From: an uncultured Acetatifactor sp.
GTDB lineage: Bacteria > Bacillota > Clostridia > Lachnospirales > Lachnospiraceae
Direction: 5' to 3'
Assembly: GCA_910577185.1 (NCBI GenBank)
Contig: CAJTLR010000005.1
Coordinates: 1 to 41,056 of the forward strand
DNA: 41,056 nucleotides
Shown here: positions 7,174 through 16,218 of the stretch, in pieces
Layout of the letters: each line of letters opens with the position of its first letter
How positions within the stretch are numbered: the stretch's first letter is position 1
Position numbers and translations under genes: made by a program
The notes under the pieces: generated by a model
Told to the model about the DNA's origin: nothing
Database searches by the model: none
The model's input: only the letters and a program-made list of their open reading frames with translations

Positions 7174-9069
7174 TTAGGAGATCTGTCCGATTTCGTAGGT
7201 CAGGGCATCCAAATCAATCTGTACCCGGGTGCCGTCGCTGAATACGGTTTCCTGCTTTTTCCCATCCGGAGTGAGCAGCTTGTGGGAAACCATTTCGCAG
7301 GCGGCGATGCGCTGGTGAAGCTTTGATACCACCCGGCAGCGCTCATAGTTTTCCTGCTCGGTAAAGGTGTATTCCGGTTCAAAGGAACCGTCGATACCCG
7401 GATAAGCGCCGTCCCGGATCAGATAAGGCGCGCCGCCGTTGAGCAGAGCGTAGAGCATGTAGTCGGTGGTGGCATTCATTTTTTCCATCATCCAGGGGAC
7501 GATGACACAGTCGTGATAAACCAGGTTGAACAGAGGCACCGGGATACCTTTCTGAGGTGTGCCGGGTTTGTACATCATAAACTGATACGGCGCGTAATGA
7601 CAGAACACCAGATTCTTCATACTCCAGTCGGAAACCTCTTCGGAACTGGGAAGGATTCCCTGGGAAAGCAGATACTCGAAGCACTGTCCGCGGAATTCCA
7701 GGCAGTCCCTGCGCGTCATGTAGTGCATGGGATTGGCACATTCATCAGGCTCATTGCAGGTGAATACGTCCAGGTAAGCGCAGTCCAGATCAATTCCATG
7801 TTCCTGAAGCTGTGAAAAATTGCGCTTCACATAATAGGGGGCCTGGGTGGCACACAGATAGGTCTGGCGGCCGCCGGCCCAGTGGGCGTGTTCCGGAATC
7901 GTGCCATCTGTCTGGAGGCAGCCGAAGGAGGCGTCAAAAGTTTTACCATTGAAATAGTAATCACGGTACTGGTCGTGGATGCCGAACAGATAATCGCAGT
8001 CATGCATGGTGTCGGCCAGTTCCTTCATCCCTTCCCAGCCGCCGGCTTCTTCACAGGGCGGCAGATAATCGGGATGCTGGTTGTCGTAGCCGGGATCTCC
8101 CCAGCCGTCCAGATGCAGAAAAAGCTTCTCAAATCCCTGGCTGTGAAGAGCGCGGATCTCCTCCGAACGTGTCCGGAAAGGAACCACACGGTCAAACTTG
8201 CCCGGGTGCTCCGGATCGTGCATATCCGATTCCTCACAGACATGGTTCTTAATGCCTCTGTGCAGGAACAGGCTTCCGATGAGCTGTTCCACTTTGGGGG
8301 CTTTGGCAGCCTTTTCCTTGAGACTGCAGAACAATCCCTTTTCCTTCACATAGCTGCGGTATACCTTGCAGAGATGATTGTAGTCACAATCGCTTAACAG
8401 GGTGTAACGCATGACTCTGCGGTAACGCATTTTCCCGAGACTGGCGCCCCAGCGGACACCGGCTTTTGTGTAGGGGCCGCCGGCAGGGTGCTCGGCATAG
8501 AAAGCGCTGTCCCAGGGATGTTCGCAGATAGCGATGTATCCGTTTCCGGCTTTGACCTGGCCGAACCATGGCATGTAGTTGGCAGCGGAGCACAGAAAAC
8601 CGTCAAAAGGCAGTCTGCCCAGGGCGGTTTCCCAGGTATTGGGGATCAGCAGCCCCTGGTGCTGATTCAGCAGTGTGTACCAGTCGTCTTTTCCCTCGCG
8701 GAATTCCATGCATCCGGGCCATGAGACGGATGTGACGCTGATGTCTTCCTCACAGACCGGGATCCACTCAAAGAAAATGTTCCCGGTGGCGCCTTCGATC
8801 CAGGTCCAGGTGGAAAAGGCGAATGCGGACGGCTTTCCATCCACGGTAAAGCCTTCATAACGGGAGAGGATGCCCTTGCCCAGTCCGTTTTCCTTCACCT
8901 CATGGGAAATGGAGGAGGCGCTTTGGAAGCTGATCTCTTCCTGGGCAGTGGTAAATACGGGAGTATAATCAGGCTCCCAGTTCCAGTCGGTTCCATTCCG
9001 GGCTATGGAGAAGTGCAGACTGGATTCTTCAAATCTTAAGTCAGTACTGGCAAGTGTGACATGAATCAT
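7174..9069 (-). CDS. Glycoside hydrolase, GH129-like alpha-N-acetylgalactosaminidase
   Basis: 631-residue protein without a signal peptide, so intracellular. An N-terminal beta-sandwich precedes a TIM barrel. The segments LHLDGWGDPGYDNQHPD (sugar-binding Asp/His) and DCAYLDVFTCNEPDE are characteristic. Asp434 (AYLDVF) is the likely nucleophile and Glu477 or Glu478 (PSSEEVSDW) the acid/base, close in position to the catalytic pair I recall for bifidobacterial GH129 enzymes, which have similar length. GH129 enzymes release alpha-linked GalNAc from mucin core (Tn antigen) after import. The GH29 fucosidase nearby supports a mucin role. The ATG at 9069 follows AGGAGGG with 6-nt spacing. A related GH101/DUF5696-type enzyme is the main alternative. 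Confidence 0.65.
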   Translation of the reverse strand: MIHVTLASTDLRFEESSLHFSIARNGTDWNWEPDYTPVFTTAQEEISFQSASSISHEVKENGLGKGILSRYEGFTVDGKPSAFAFSTWTWIEGATGNIFFEWIPVCEEDISVTSVSWPGCMEFREGKDDWYTLLNQHQGLLIPNTWETALGRLPFDGFLCSAANYMPWFGQVKAGNGYIAICEHPWDSAFYAEHPAGGPYTKAGVRWGASLGKMRYRRVMRYTLLSDCDYNHLCKVYRSYVKEKGLFCSLKEKAAKAPKVEQLIGSLFLHRGIKNHVCEESDMHDPEHPGKFDRVVPFRTRSEEIRALHSQGFEKLFLHLDGWGDPGYDNQHPDYLPPCEEAGGWEGMKELADTMHDCDYLFGIHDQYRDYYFNGKTFDASFGCLQTDGTIPEHAHWAGGRQTYLCATQAPYYVKRNFSQLQEHGIDLDCAYLDVFTCNEPDECANPMHYMTRRDCLEFRGQCFEYLLSQGILPSSEEVSDWSMKNLVFCHYAPYQFMMYKPGTPQKGIPVPLFNLVYHDCVIVPWMMEKMNATTDYMLYALLNGGAPYLIRDGAYPGIDGSFEPEYTFTEQENYERCRVVSKLHQRIAACEMVSHKLLTPDGKKQETVFSDGTRVQIDLDALTYEIGQIS

Positions 9070-9344
9070 AATGTAACCCTCCTGAAAAATGATGTACTGT
9101 TTCTTGTAAGAAAACTATATCATTTGACGGACAAGGATGCAATATTTCCGCGGGGAAATCTTCCAAAAGTATTTTTTTATCAAAAAAAGAAATGCCTTTG
9201 GGAAGAATCGTGGGAAATTTGCTGTGGGAAAGATTTATCATTGGAAACAGTGACGCAGCGGCCGTGTGCCGGGGATTGTCATGGCAGTTTTATGACAGGA
9301 AATGTCATGAAACTGCCGAAAGGCATTCGTACATGAAAAAACAA
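9070..9344. other. Non-coding spacer upstream of the glycosidase gene
   Basis: No gene is seen here. The minus-strand ribosome binding site of the glycosidase is at 9076-9082, and a TATAGT-like -10 for it lies near 9110-9115 without a clear -35. The most notable content is the palindrome at 9283-9317. Confidence 0.5.
9283..9317. repeat. 15-bp inverted repeat with 5-nt loop
   Basis: ggcagttttatgaca (9283-9297), loop ggaaa, tgtcatgaaactgcc (9303-9317). Fifteen pairs with a single G-U. There is no U-tract on either strand, so it is not an ordinary terminator. It could be an operator or a stable RNA hairpin between the tRNA-Ala and glycosidase transcripts. Confidence 0.6.
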
Positions 9345-9396
9345 AAAAGCCGCAAAACCCTGATTTTATGGAAAAATCCCGGGTCTGCGGTTTTAT
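9345..9396 (-). terminator. Terminator of the tRNA-Ala transcript
   Basis: The stem aagccgcaaaaccctgatttt / aaaaatcccgggtctgcggtttt lies just 3' of the tRNA on the minus strand; on that strand it ends in a run of T from the plus-strand aaaaaacaaaaaa at 9337-9349. Confidence 0.75.
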
Positions 9397-9400
9397 GGAA

Positions 9401-9473
9401 TGGAGCATACGGGATTCGAACCCGTGACCTCCACACTGCCAGTGTGGCGCGCTCCCAGCTGCGCCAATGCCCC
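9401..9473 (-). tRNA. tRNA-Ala (anticodon GGC)
   Basis: 73-nt cloverleaf on the minus strand. The acceptor stem GGGGCAT / ATGCTCC contains the G3-U70 pair that defines alanine identity. The anticodon stem CCACA/TGTGG encloses CTGGCAG, giving anticodon GGC, and the T-loop is GGTTCGAACC. A73 is encoded and CCA is not. Confidence 0.95.
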
Positions 9474-9700
9474 ATGTATTCAGTATATCACATTTTTGGG
9501 AAAAAGCAATCAGAAAATGTGTTCAGGCATTCGTCACTTTTGACAAAATATTCCGCACTAATTTTAAATATAGTGTTGAATTTTTCGGATATATTGTGTA
9601 GACTGAAGTTATCTAACTATAAATGGAAGCTTTTGCATTTTGCCCGGTCATACCGGGAAAGGATGTGAAAAGGGGTTTTTGCACCGGGAGGAGCATTTAT

Positions 9701-11383
9701 ATGAAAAAAGCAATGAAGCAATCCACACTGACCTTGATTTTAAATGGAATTTCCATTCTGGCACTGCTGTATTTAATGTATTCCCTGATTTCATACAGTG
9801 ATGTCAGCAAACAACTGAATGTAGCCAATGAGGAACGGTTTGAACTGACTTACCAGGCAAATCGTTTTATGAATGGTTCTGCCTATCTGACAAATGAAGT
9901 GCGGGCGTTTGCAGCCACTGGCGAGCAGGAGCATTATGACAATTACTGGAATGAAGTGAATGTGCTGAAAAACCGGGATCAGGGTGTGGCGGCCCTGCAG
10001 GAGATCGGGATAACCGATGAAGAACAGGGTATGATTGACGATATGTATGCTTTGTCCAACCAATTGGTTCCCCTGGAAGATGAGGCCATGAAAGAAGTGC
10101 AGGCAGGGGAGAAGGAGAAGGCCATAGAATATGTGTATGGAACGGAATACAACACATCCATAGCCCAGATTAATTCCCTGAAAGACCAGTTTCTCACGGC
10201 GCTGGATTACCGGTCACTGACACAGCTGGAGGACCTGGAGAAAGAGGAGAATTATATTAAAATAAGAATGTTTTTTGCTCTGTCCATGGTGGGAATTATC
10301 ACTTTGCTGAACATGATTGTGATTCGGCTCCAGATTATGCGTCCTGTAATCGCTGTCAAGAATCAGATGGGTGAAATTTCCCAGGGAAATCTTTCCGCGG
10401 AATTTTCACTGGAATCTAATACATCCGAGATTGGTATGCTGGTGGAGTCCATTCATGATACCAAGAGGGAACTGAAAAAATATATCAAGGATATTGATTA
10501 CATATTGGCGCAGATGGCACAGGGAAATATGGATCTGACGGTTGGCGACGACTACAGAGGGGAATTTCTTCCCATACAGAATGCCATGCGGCAAATTCTG
10601 GATGCCCTGAACAGTGCGCTTTCCCAGATTAATCTGACGGCAGAACTGGTTTCTGCGGAGTCGGAACATATGGCATCGGATGCCCAGACTCTTTCCAGCG
10701 GTACGGTGGAACAGGCTGCTGCTGTGGAGGAACTGTCCGCCAGCATTCAGGAAATATCAAAACAGCTGGACCGCACATCCAAGGATGCGGATCATGCCCG
10801 CCAGTCTTCCGAGGAAGCGTCGGAACAGCTTTCGGTCTGTGACCAGAAGATGGAGGCTTTGACAGCCGCCATGGCAGATATTGCATCCTCCTCCCATCAG
10901 ATCGGCGGTATCATAAAGACGATAGAAGATATTGCGTTCCAGACGAAAATCCTTGCCCTGAATGCATCTGTGGAGGCTGCCCGGGCAGGAGAGGCCGGAA
11001 AGAGCTTTTCGGTTGTGGCAGATGAAGTGCAGAGCCTGGCGAACAAAAGTTCGGTATCGGCCCAGAATATTACGGAGCTGATCGAAAATTCCATGAAACT
11101 GGTGAAATATGGGGAGGAACTTTCTTCGGATACCACAGAGGCGCTGTCAGGTGTGATTTCCAGCGCGAAGAAGTCCGCGGAGATGGTGGAGCGGATTGCG
11201 GAGTCTGCAATTGAGCAGTCCCAGTCCTTGAAACAGCTGACCCAGGGCATGGAGCAGATTTCCGAGGTGGTTCAGACAAATGCCTCAACGGCAGAAAAGT
11301 CGGCAGCATCAGCCCAGGAACTGAATAATCAGGCGGTGGAGCTGAAACTGTCGGTACACAAATTCCAGCTGCGCCAGGGCTAA
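9701..11383 (+). CDS. Methyl-accepting chemotaxis protein
   Basis: 560-residue transmembrane chemoreceptor. TM1 at about 13-33, a helical extracytoplasmic four-helix-bundle sensor domain to about 190, TM2 at about 192-213, HAMP to about 270, then the long coiled-coil signalling domain. The tip IEDIAFQTKILALNASVEAARAGEAGKSFSVVADEVQSLA is close to the conserved hairpin that binds CheW/CheA, with small substitutions (QTK, NASVE). ATG 9701 is chosen over the frame's earlier start because GGGAGGAG (9686-9693) precedes it and the protein then begins MKKAMKQ directly before TM1. No ligand can be inferred. No other chemotaxis gene is in the window. Confidence 0.92.
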   Translation: MKKAMKQSTLTLILNGISILALLYLMYSLISYSDVSKQLNVANEERFELTYQANRFMNGSAYLTNEVRAFAATGEQEHYDNYWNEVNVLKNRDQGVAALQEIGITDEEQGMIDDMYALSNQLVPLEDEAMKEVQAGEKEKAIEYVYGTEYNTSIAQINSLKDQFLTALDYRSLTQLEDLEKEENYIKIRMFFALSMVGIITLLNMIVIRLQIMRPVIAVKNQMGEISQGNLSAEFSLESNTSEIGMLVESIHDTKRELKKYIKDIDYILAQMAQGNMDLTVGDDYRGEFLPIQNAMRQILDALNSALSQINLTAELVSAESEHMASDAQTLSSGTVEQAAAVEELSASIQEISKQLDRTSKDADHARQSSEEASEQLSVCDQKMEALTAAMADIASSSHQIGGIIKTIEDIAFQTKILALNASVEAARAGEAGKSFSVVADEVQSLANKSSVSAQNITELIENSMKLVKYGEELSSDTTEALSGVISSAKKSAEMVERIAESAIEQSQSLKQLTQGMEQISEVVQTNASTAEKSAASAQELNNQAVELKLSVHKFQLRQG

Positions 11384-11440
11384 TATGGCATTCTTTAATT
11401 AACCGGACTATACTTTTTGGGAGAATATTCATAAATAAGG

Positions 11441-11488
11441 CATTCGGGCCTCAGTTTCTGCAAACTGTGAAGCAAAGCGGCCAGAATG
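11441..11488. repeat. Imperfect hairpin in the spacer between receptor and fucosidase
   Basis: Outer arms cattcgggcc (11441-11450) and ggccagaatg (11479-11488) match at 9 of 10 positions; inside, cagttt (11452-11457) and aaactg (11462-11467) form a second stem with a 4-nt loop. There is no U-tract. Possibly a leader structure of the fucosidase gene. Confidence 0.4.
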
Positions 11489-11593
11489 CAATGATCGACA
11501 CGCTTCAGACAATTGTGGTTGAGATTGTATCAAGTTTATGATAAGATATCGAATGGTTTTGAAAAGATATCAACGGATTAAAGGAGCAGAAAA

Positions 11594-12988
11594 ATGGCAG
11601 ACGAAATTTTGCTGAATGAAGAACCGGTGGAAACAAAAGAAGAGGTGGTAGCCGGCGTCCATAACTACAGCAGGGAAGATTCTTATGTGAAACCTGAGGA
11701 CCCAAAGGTTTTGCAAAAGCTGGAATGGTTTCAGGACCAGAAGCTGGGACTGATGATGCACTGGGGGCCGTATTCCCAGCTGGGCATTGTGGAATCCTGG
11801 GCTTTAAGTGACGGGGATGCCGACTGGTCCAGGGACGGGATTGACTGGGAAGTCACGGGTGAGGATTTTAAGAAAGAATATTTTGGCCTGAACAAGACAT
11901 TTCACCCCATTCGTTTTGAACCCGAAAAGTGGGCAGATCTGGCCAAAGAGGCGGGAATGAAGTATTTGCTTTTTACGACCAAGCATCACGATGGTTTTTG
12001 TATGTGGGACACAGCGTATTCCGATTATAAAATCACGGCACCGGACTGTCCGTTCCACACACATAAGTATGCGGATATTTGCGCCCATCTGTTCGAGTCG
12101 TTCCGGAAACGGGGAATCGGAATTGCGGCATATTTTTCCAAGGCAGACTGGCATGTGGACAGCTACTGGAAAGAGGACACCCCGAGAGGGAAGTTTAAAA
12201 ACAGGGGACCGTCCTATCGGCCGGAGGAGGATCCTCAGGAGTGGGAGCGTTTCGTGACATTTACCCAGAACCAGATCCGGGAACTGGGGACCGGGTACGG
12301 CCGGCTGGATGCCATGTGGTTTGATGCGGGCTGGGTCTGCGCGAGGAATGGCCAGGATATCCGGCTGGGGGAAGTGATAGAGGAAGTGCGCAAGGTACAG
12401 CCGGGGATGCTGTGCGCAGACCGTACCGTTGGCGGTCCTTATGAGAATTATGTGACACCTGAGCAGTGCGTGCCGGAGAGTCCTTTATCCATACCCTGGG
12501 AAAGCTGTATTACTCTGGGCACTTCATTTTCTTTTAAATATGAAGACGAATATAAATCTCCCAGGGAGGTTATCTGTCTTCTGGCAGACATCGTGGTGAA
12601 AGGCGGCAATCTGGCCATTAATGTGGGGCCTCAGCCTGATGGCAGGATTCCGGCAGGGGCAGTCAGGACTTTGAAGGAGATGGGAGCCTGGCTCAGTGAA
12701 TACGGAGAGGCAATTTACGGAACCCGTGTGTGTGCGCCTTATAAAAAGGAGGGTATTGGATTTACACAAAAGAAAGGAAAAGTATATGCCATTCAGACTT
12801 TTCCGGACGAGAATGCCGTCGTGGAAGACAGTGTGTGGATTCCTTACGAAAAAGAGTTTCAGAAGGTGACTGCCATGGCAGGAGAAAAGGTGGTATCCTT
12901 TGTGAAGGAAGAAGGGGGCGTGCGTGTGGAACTGGAACATGTTACACATGATAAAGCGCCCATTGCCAGAGTATTTATCTTGTCGTAA
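11594..12988 (+). CDS. Alpha-L-fucosidase, GH29 family
   Basis: 464-residue GH29 enzyme. WFQDQKLGLMMHWGPYS and KYLLFTTKHHDGFCMWDTAYSDY are the substrate-binding segments, and AMWFDAGW places the nucleophile at Asp244. The acid/base residue is not conserved across GH29 and cannot be named from sequence. No signal peptide, so it acts on imported fucosylated oligosaccharides. Length fits the GH29-B-like and related shorter members. ATG at 11594 follows AAAGGAG. With the GH129-like enzyme it suggests catabolism of host mucin O-glycans or Lewis-type glycans. Confidence 0.9.
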   Translation: MADEILLNEEPVETKEEVVAGVHNYSREDSYVKPEDPKVLQKLEWFQDQKLGLMMHWGPYSQLGIVESWALSDGDADWSRDGIDWEVTGEDFKKEYFGLNKTFHPIRFEPEKWADLAKEAGMKYLLFTTKHHDGFCMWDTAYSDYKITAPDCPFHTHKYADICAHLFESFRKRGIGIAAYFSKADWHVDSYWKEDTPRGKFKNRGPSYRPEEDPQEWERFVTFTQNQIRELGTGYGRLDAMWFDAGWVCARNGQDIRLGEVIEEVRKVQPGMLCADRTVGGPYENYVTPEQCVPESPLSIPWESCITLGTSFSFKYEDEYKSPREVICLLADIVVKGGNLAINVGPQPDGRIPAGAVRTLKEMGAWLSEYGEAIYGTRVCAPYKKEGIGFTQKKGKVYAIQTFPDENAVVEDSVWIPYEKEFQKVTAMAGEKVVSFVKEEGGVRVELEHVTHDKAPIARVFILS

Positions 12989-13021
12989 TTCTTAATTTTT
13001 TTGTAATATTTTACGGAATAA

Positions 13022-13051
13022 TGGACAAATACAGGCAAAGAGAGATAAAAT
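13022..13051 (+). promoter_or_regulatory. Promoter of the YerB-like lipoprotein gene
   Basis: TGGACA (13022-13027) and TAAAAT (13046-13051) with 18-bp spacing, 28 nt before the start codon, resembling a vegetative SigA promoter. Confidence 0.55.
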
Positions 13052-13078
13052 AAAAAGAAAAACAGAAAGGGAATCCCA

Positions 13079-14299
13079 ATGAAAAAGAAAGTATTGGCAG
13101 CAATGATTGCGGCGATGGCTCTTCTGGCAGGATGCGGCGAAGAGGGAGAGCCTTCGTCCCCGATTCAGACAATTGAACCTGTGTCAATAGGAGATACGAA
13201 GGAGTCTGAACCAGAGGAATCTACAGAGGCAGAACCTTCCGGGGAAGAGGAAGCGCCGGCAGAAGGCGCTTACGGAGAGTATCATCCCATCCGGGAGAGA
13301 ACGGTTCAGGATGGCAAGATGCAAAGTTACCTCACCGGAGAGTGGAAGGATGCCAGTGTGGTAAAGAGAAGAAACATGGCGGTGATGATCAACAATATTG
13401 CAGAATGTCTGCCCCAGTATGGTATCTCCAAGGCAAGTATTATTTATGAGGCGCCGGTAGAGGGCCGTATCACACGTCTCATGGGACTGTTTGAGGATTA
13501 TGATGACCTTGACCACATCGGCTCCGTGAGAAGCAGCCGTGATTATTACATATATGAGTCCATGGCATATGATTCCATTTATTGTAACTGGGGACTGGCA
13601 AGACCCTGGGTTGAGGAATTGATCAATTCTGACAGGGTGGATAATATCAGCTGTGCCGTGGCAGGTATCAACAATCCTGCGAACAATTCCTTTGACCGTA
13701 TTGACAGGCCCGGATATGTGAAGGAGCATACGGGTTATATGTTTATCAAGGGTTATAATAAGGACGTGGAAGCAAAGGGATATGAGAAAGAATACAGGGA
13801 TACCTTTGAGCAGGCGTTTACTTTTGCAGGGGATGGTTATATCGCCAGCTATGATGATATGCCGGATGCCACAAAGATTTATCCCGGAGGGACCACAAAG
13901 AACAGCGGCGGTTACGGAAATTACGGCAAAGACAATATCTGCTTTACCTATAATGAAGCCGATAAGCTCTATTACCGGACCCAGTACGGAAAAAAGCATA
14001 TTGATGAGATGAATAACGAACAGCTGGCGGTGACCAATGTGGTATTCAAGATCTGTCACGGAGAAGAGCGTCTTCCGGACGATCCGAAATATGATTATCT
14101 GGCATTCCAGATACATGGCGAAGGAGATGCCTATGTGTTCACAAACGGGAAGGTGATCAAAGGTACCTGGAAGAGGGAAAGCGATTATTCTCCCAATGTA
14201 TTCTATGATGAGGATGGAAATGAAATCGTCTTTAATCAGGGAAAAACCTGGATTTGCTGTATCTGGAAAGAGTTCTCGGAATACATGTCTTATGAATAA
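13079..14299 (+). CDS. DUF3048 (YerB-family) lipoprotein
   Basis: 406 residues. A lipoprotein signal peptide MKKKVLAAMIAAMALLAGC ends in the LAGC lipobox (Cys19), followed by an acidic, Ser/Glu/Pro-rich linker to about residue 60. The DUF3048 domain follows: RRNMAVMINN, YEAPVEGRITRLMGLFED and IGSVRSSRDYYI are family hallmarks, and NVVFKICHGEERLP begins the C-terminal half. The family is exported and widespread in Firmicutes (B. subtilis YerB) but has no proven biochemical function; a peptidoglycan-related role is often suspected. A strong terminator follows at 14306. Confidence 0.88.
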   Translation: MKKKVLAAMIAAMALLAGCGEEGEPSSPIQTIEPVSIGDTKESEPEESTEAEPSGEEEAPAEGAYGEYHPIRERTVQDGKMQSYLTGEWKDASVVKRRNMAVMINNIAECLPQYGISKASIIYEAPVEGRITRLMGLFEDYDDLDHIGSVRSSRDYYIYESMAYDSIYCNWGLARPWVEELINSDRVDNISCAVAGINNPANNSFDRIDRPGYVKEHTGYMFIKGYNKDVEAKGYEKEYRDTFEQAFTFAGDGYIASYDDMPDATKIYPGGTTKNSGGYGNYGKDNICFTYNEADKLYYRTQYGKKHIDEMNNEQLAVTNVVFKICHGEERLPDDPKYDYLAFQIHGEGDAYVFTNGKVIKGTWKRESDYSPNVFYDEDGNEIVFNQGKTWICCIWKEFSEYMSYE

Positions 14300-14305
14300 G
14301 TGAAA

Positions 14306-14343
14306 AAAGAAACGCGGTTTTCTGTAGGGGGCCGCGTTTTTTA
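14306..14343 (+). terminator. Terminator after the YerB-like gene
   Basis: aaacgcgg (14310-14317) pairs with ccgcgttt (14332-14339), followed by a T-run to 14342. The repeat element at 14341-14440 begins immediately in the T-tract. Confidence 0.88.
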
Positions 14344-14440
14344 TGCGCAGGGGCGCATAAGGAAGATTGTTGCTGAAGCAACATGTGTCCCGCGCGGCGA
14401 GTAGTGGAGAGGGACGTTCCCCTGCTGGATTGCGCAGGGG
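14341..14440 (+). repeat. Bulged-hairpin repeat, copy 1
   Basis: Core at 14350-14391: outer stem ggggcgcat / atgtgtccc, a 10-nt one-sided bulge aaggaagatt, inner stem gttgc / gcaac with loop tgaa. The core is followed by cgcggcgagtagtggaga and a partly conserved tail up to gattgcg. It matches 16330-16423 and, for the core, 16427-16468. Both full copies start directly after a terminator T-run (ttttttatgcgcagggg). Confidence 0.75.
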
Positions 14441-14581
14441 CCCTTTGCATGAACGGGGAATGTGCGGGCCGCGTACAGGCAGTGGAGAAGTGTATGGCAC
14501 AGATTTGTGTCAGGAGAGCTGGTGCGCAAGAGGCGCAAGGAGAAGCAGGCGGGAAGAAAATGACAAGAGAAGGCGGGGGCA

Positions 14582-15901
14582 ATGGGTAAAAGGAAAAAAC
14601 TTCGGAAGAGAAATATTTTGTGTCTGTGTCTGGTGCTGCTTGTGGCAGCGCTGAACGGGGCCGCATGGATCAGTCCGGCGTTTCCGGACTGGTATATCAA
14701 GTATATTTTCCCGTTATGGGTGGGGACATACGGACGTGTGACAGGTTTGTTCCGGTTTTCCGTGGGAGAATGGATGATCGTGGCAGGTTTGCTGCTGCTG
14801 GCAGCGGCAGCGGTGCTGGCGGCTTTATGGGCAGGACTGGGCGTTGCCGCGGCTGCCGGGTATGTGAGACGTATTGTCGTTGGGAAAGCGGGTAAAAATC
14901 TGTGCGGAAATAAGGAAGCCGGAACAGGGGGGACAACAGAACAAATGGGGGAGAAAGGCAGGGGGCCCGCTGCCGGAGACAGGAAACGCTTTCCGGTTAT
15001 GTTCCGAAAGTTCAGTGGGATTTTCTGGCGTTTTTTCGGTTGGACAATATTAACCGTGAGCCTTATTATGACGCTGAACTGCTTTATTCTGTATCATGCT
15101 TCCACTTTCTCGGAACAGTATTTTGGAGGGAATGAGGAAGAATATACGCTGGAGGAACTGATGGCGGTGTATAATCTGGTTGCCGGACAGTGTAACCGGC
15201 TGGCCGGGGCCATGGAGAGAGACCGTTCGAGTATGGTTTTATATAAGGACAGCAACGGGGATAGCGGAAATCTGGAGGATATGGCGGATAAGGCAAGGGA
15301 ACTGATGCGGCAGCTGGGAGAGGATTATCCCCAGCTTCAGGGGTATTATCCACGCCCCAAAGCATTGCATTTCTCTGACTTTATGTGCCAGCAGCGCATG
15401 CAGGGCTATTATTTTCCGTTTTCCATGGAGGCAAATTATAATGATGTGATGCACATTCTGAATATTCCGGCCACCATGTGCCATGAACTGGCACACCTTC
15501 GGGGGTATATCTATGAGGATGAGGCGAATTTTATCGGCTATCTGGCATGTGTGGAATCTGAGGATATTTTCTTTCAGTATGCAGGATATTTAAGCGTGCT
15601 GGTTTATCTGAATAATGATTTGTACCGGGCGTGGAAGGAGGAACCCGAGGCCTATGAGGAAGCTGCGGCCGTAATGCATCCGGTGGCAGTGGATGCAATT
15701 GTGTGGGAGGATAATATCTTTGTGACGGAAGAAGAGTGGGAGCGGATCAACGGGAAGGCGCTGATTGACACGGAAATTGTGGATAAGGCGGCAGATGTAT
15801 TTATTGATACCAATCTGAAAATCAACGGCATCAGGGATGGAAAAATCAGCTATAGCAGAGTGGTCAGCCTGCTTCTGCAGTATTACCGGCATCAGGCCTG
15901 A
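14582..15901 (+). CDS. DUF3810 membrane protein with a zinc-metalloprotease motif
   Basis: 439 residues. TM helices lie near residues 10-32, 60-85 and 155-180; a variable Gly/Lys-rich loop separates the second and third. The extracytoplasmic C-terminal domain contains MCHELAHLRGYIYEDEANFIGYLAC: HELAH is a HExxH zinc site and the Glu of EDEANF about 14 residues later could be the third ligand, as in gluzincin-type folds. DUF3810 proteins are uncharacterised. ATG 14582 follows GGCGGGGG, a weak ribosome binding site. No partner gene is evident; two tRNA-Gly genes follow. Confidence 0.8.
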   Translation: MGKRKKLRKRNILCLCLVLLVAALNGAAWISPAFPDWYIKYIFPLWVGTYGRVTGLFRFSVGEWMIVAGLLLLAAAAVLAALWAGLGVAAAAGYVRRIVVGKAGKNLCGNKEAGTGGTTEQMGEKGRGPAAGDRKRFPVMFRKFSGIFWRFFGWTILTVSLIMTLNCFILYHASTFSEQYFGGNEEEYTLEELMAVYNLVAGQCNRLAGAMERDRSSMVLYKDSNGDSGNLEDMADKARELMRQLGEDYPQLQGYYPRPKALHFSDFMCQQRMQGYYFPFSMEANYNDVMHILNIPATMCHELAHLRGYIYEDEANFIGYLACVESEDIFFQYAGYLSVLVYLNNDLYRAWKEEPEAYEEAAAVMHPVAVDAIVWEDNIFVTEEEWERINGKALIDTEIVDKAADVFIDTNLKINGIRDGKISYSRVVSLLLQYYRHQA

Positions 15902-16059
15902 GGGAATGCCCGTTTATGCCGTGCATGTGGACTGATACCCTCCGTGGACAAGGTTTACATTGTAGATCTGTTTCGAAAAGCCCGGCCGGGCCCCGGATGC
16001 CGGCTCCTGATAAAGGCGGCGGGAAAAATAAAAAAATTTTAAAAAATGAGTGGAAACTC

Positions 16060-16088
16060 TTGACAGAAGAGGACTCTTAGTGTAAAAT
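16060..16088 (+). promoter_or_regulatory. Promoter of the tRNA-Gly pair
   Basis: Consensus TTGACA (16060-16065) and TAAAAT (16083-16088) with 17-bp spacing, 44 bp upstream of the first tRNA. An A/T-rich stretch at 16027-16046 could act as an UP element. The 15902-16059 spacer contains no gene that I can support. Confidence 0.85.
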
Positions 16089-16132
16089 ACTTATTGTTGT
16101 GACAGAGAAATACTCACGACAGACCAAAGAAT

Positions 16133-16203
16133 GCGGGTGTAGTTCAGTGGTAGAACACTAGCCTTCCAAGCTAGATATGTGGGTTCGATTCCCATCACCC
16201 GCT
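16133..16203 (+). tRNA. tRNA-Gly (anticodon TCC)
   Basis: 71-nt cloverleaf. The acceptor stem GCGGGTG / CACCCGC is followed by discriminator T73. The anticodon stem CTAGC/GCTAG encloses CTTCCAA, giving anticodon TCC, and the T-arm contains GGTTCGATTCC. CCA is not encoded. Confidence 0.96.
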
Positions 16204-16218
16204 TTGGAACCAGAATAT

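Noticed and set aside
9623..9700. Upstream extension of the chemoreceptor
   Set aside because: There is no ribosome binding site there, and the MKKAMKQ start at 9701 directly precedes the first TM helix.
13184..14500. A 438-codon minus-strand open frame
   Set aside because: It is antisense to the YerB-like gene, which has a signal peptide, promoter, ribosome binding site and family motifs; the minus frame has no recognisable domain.
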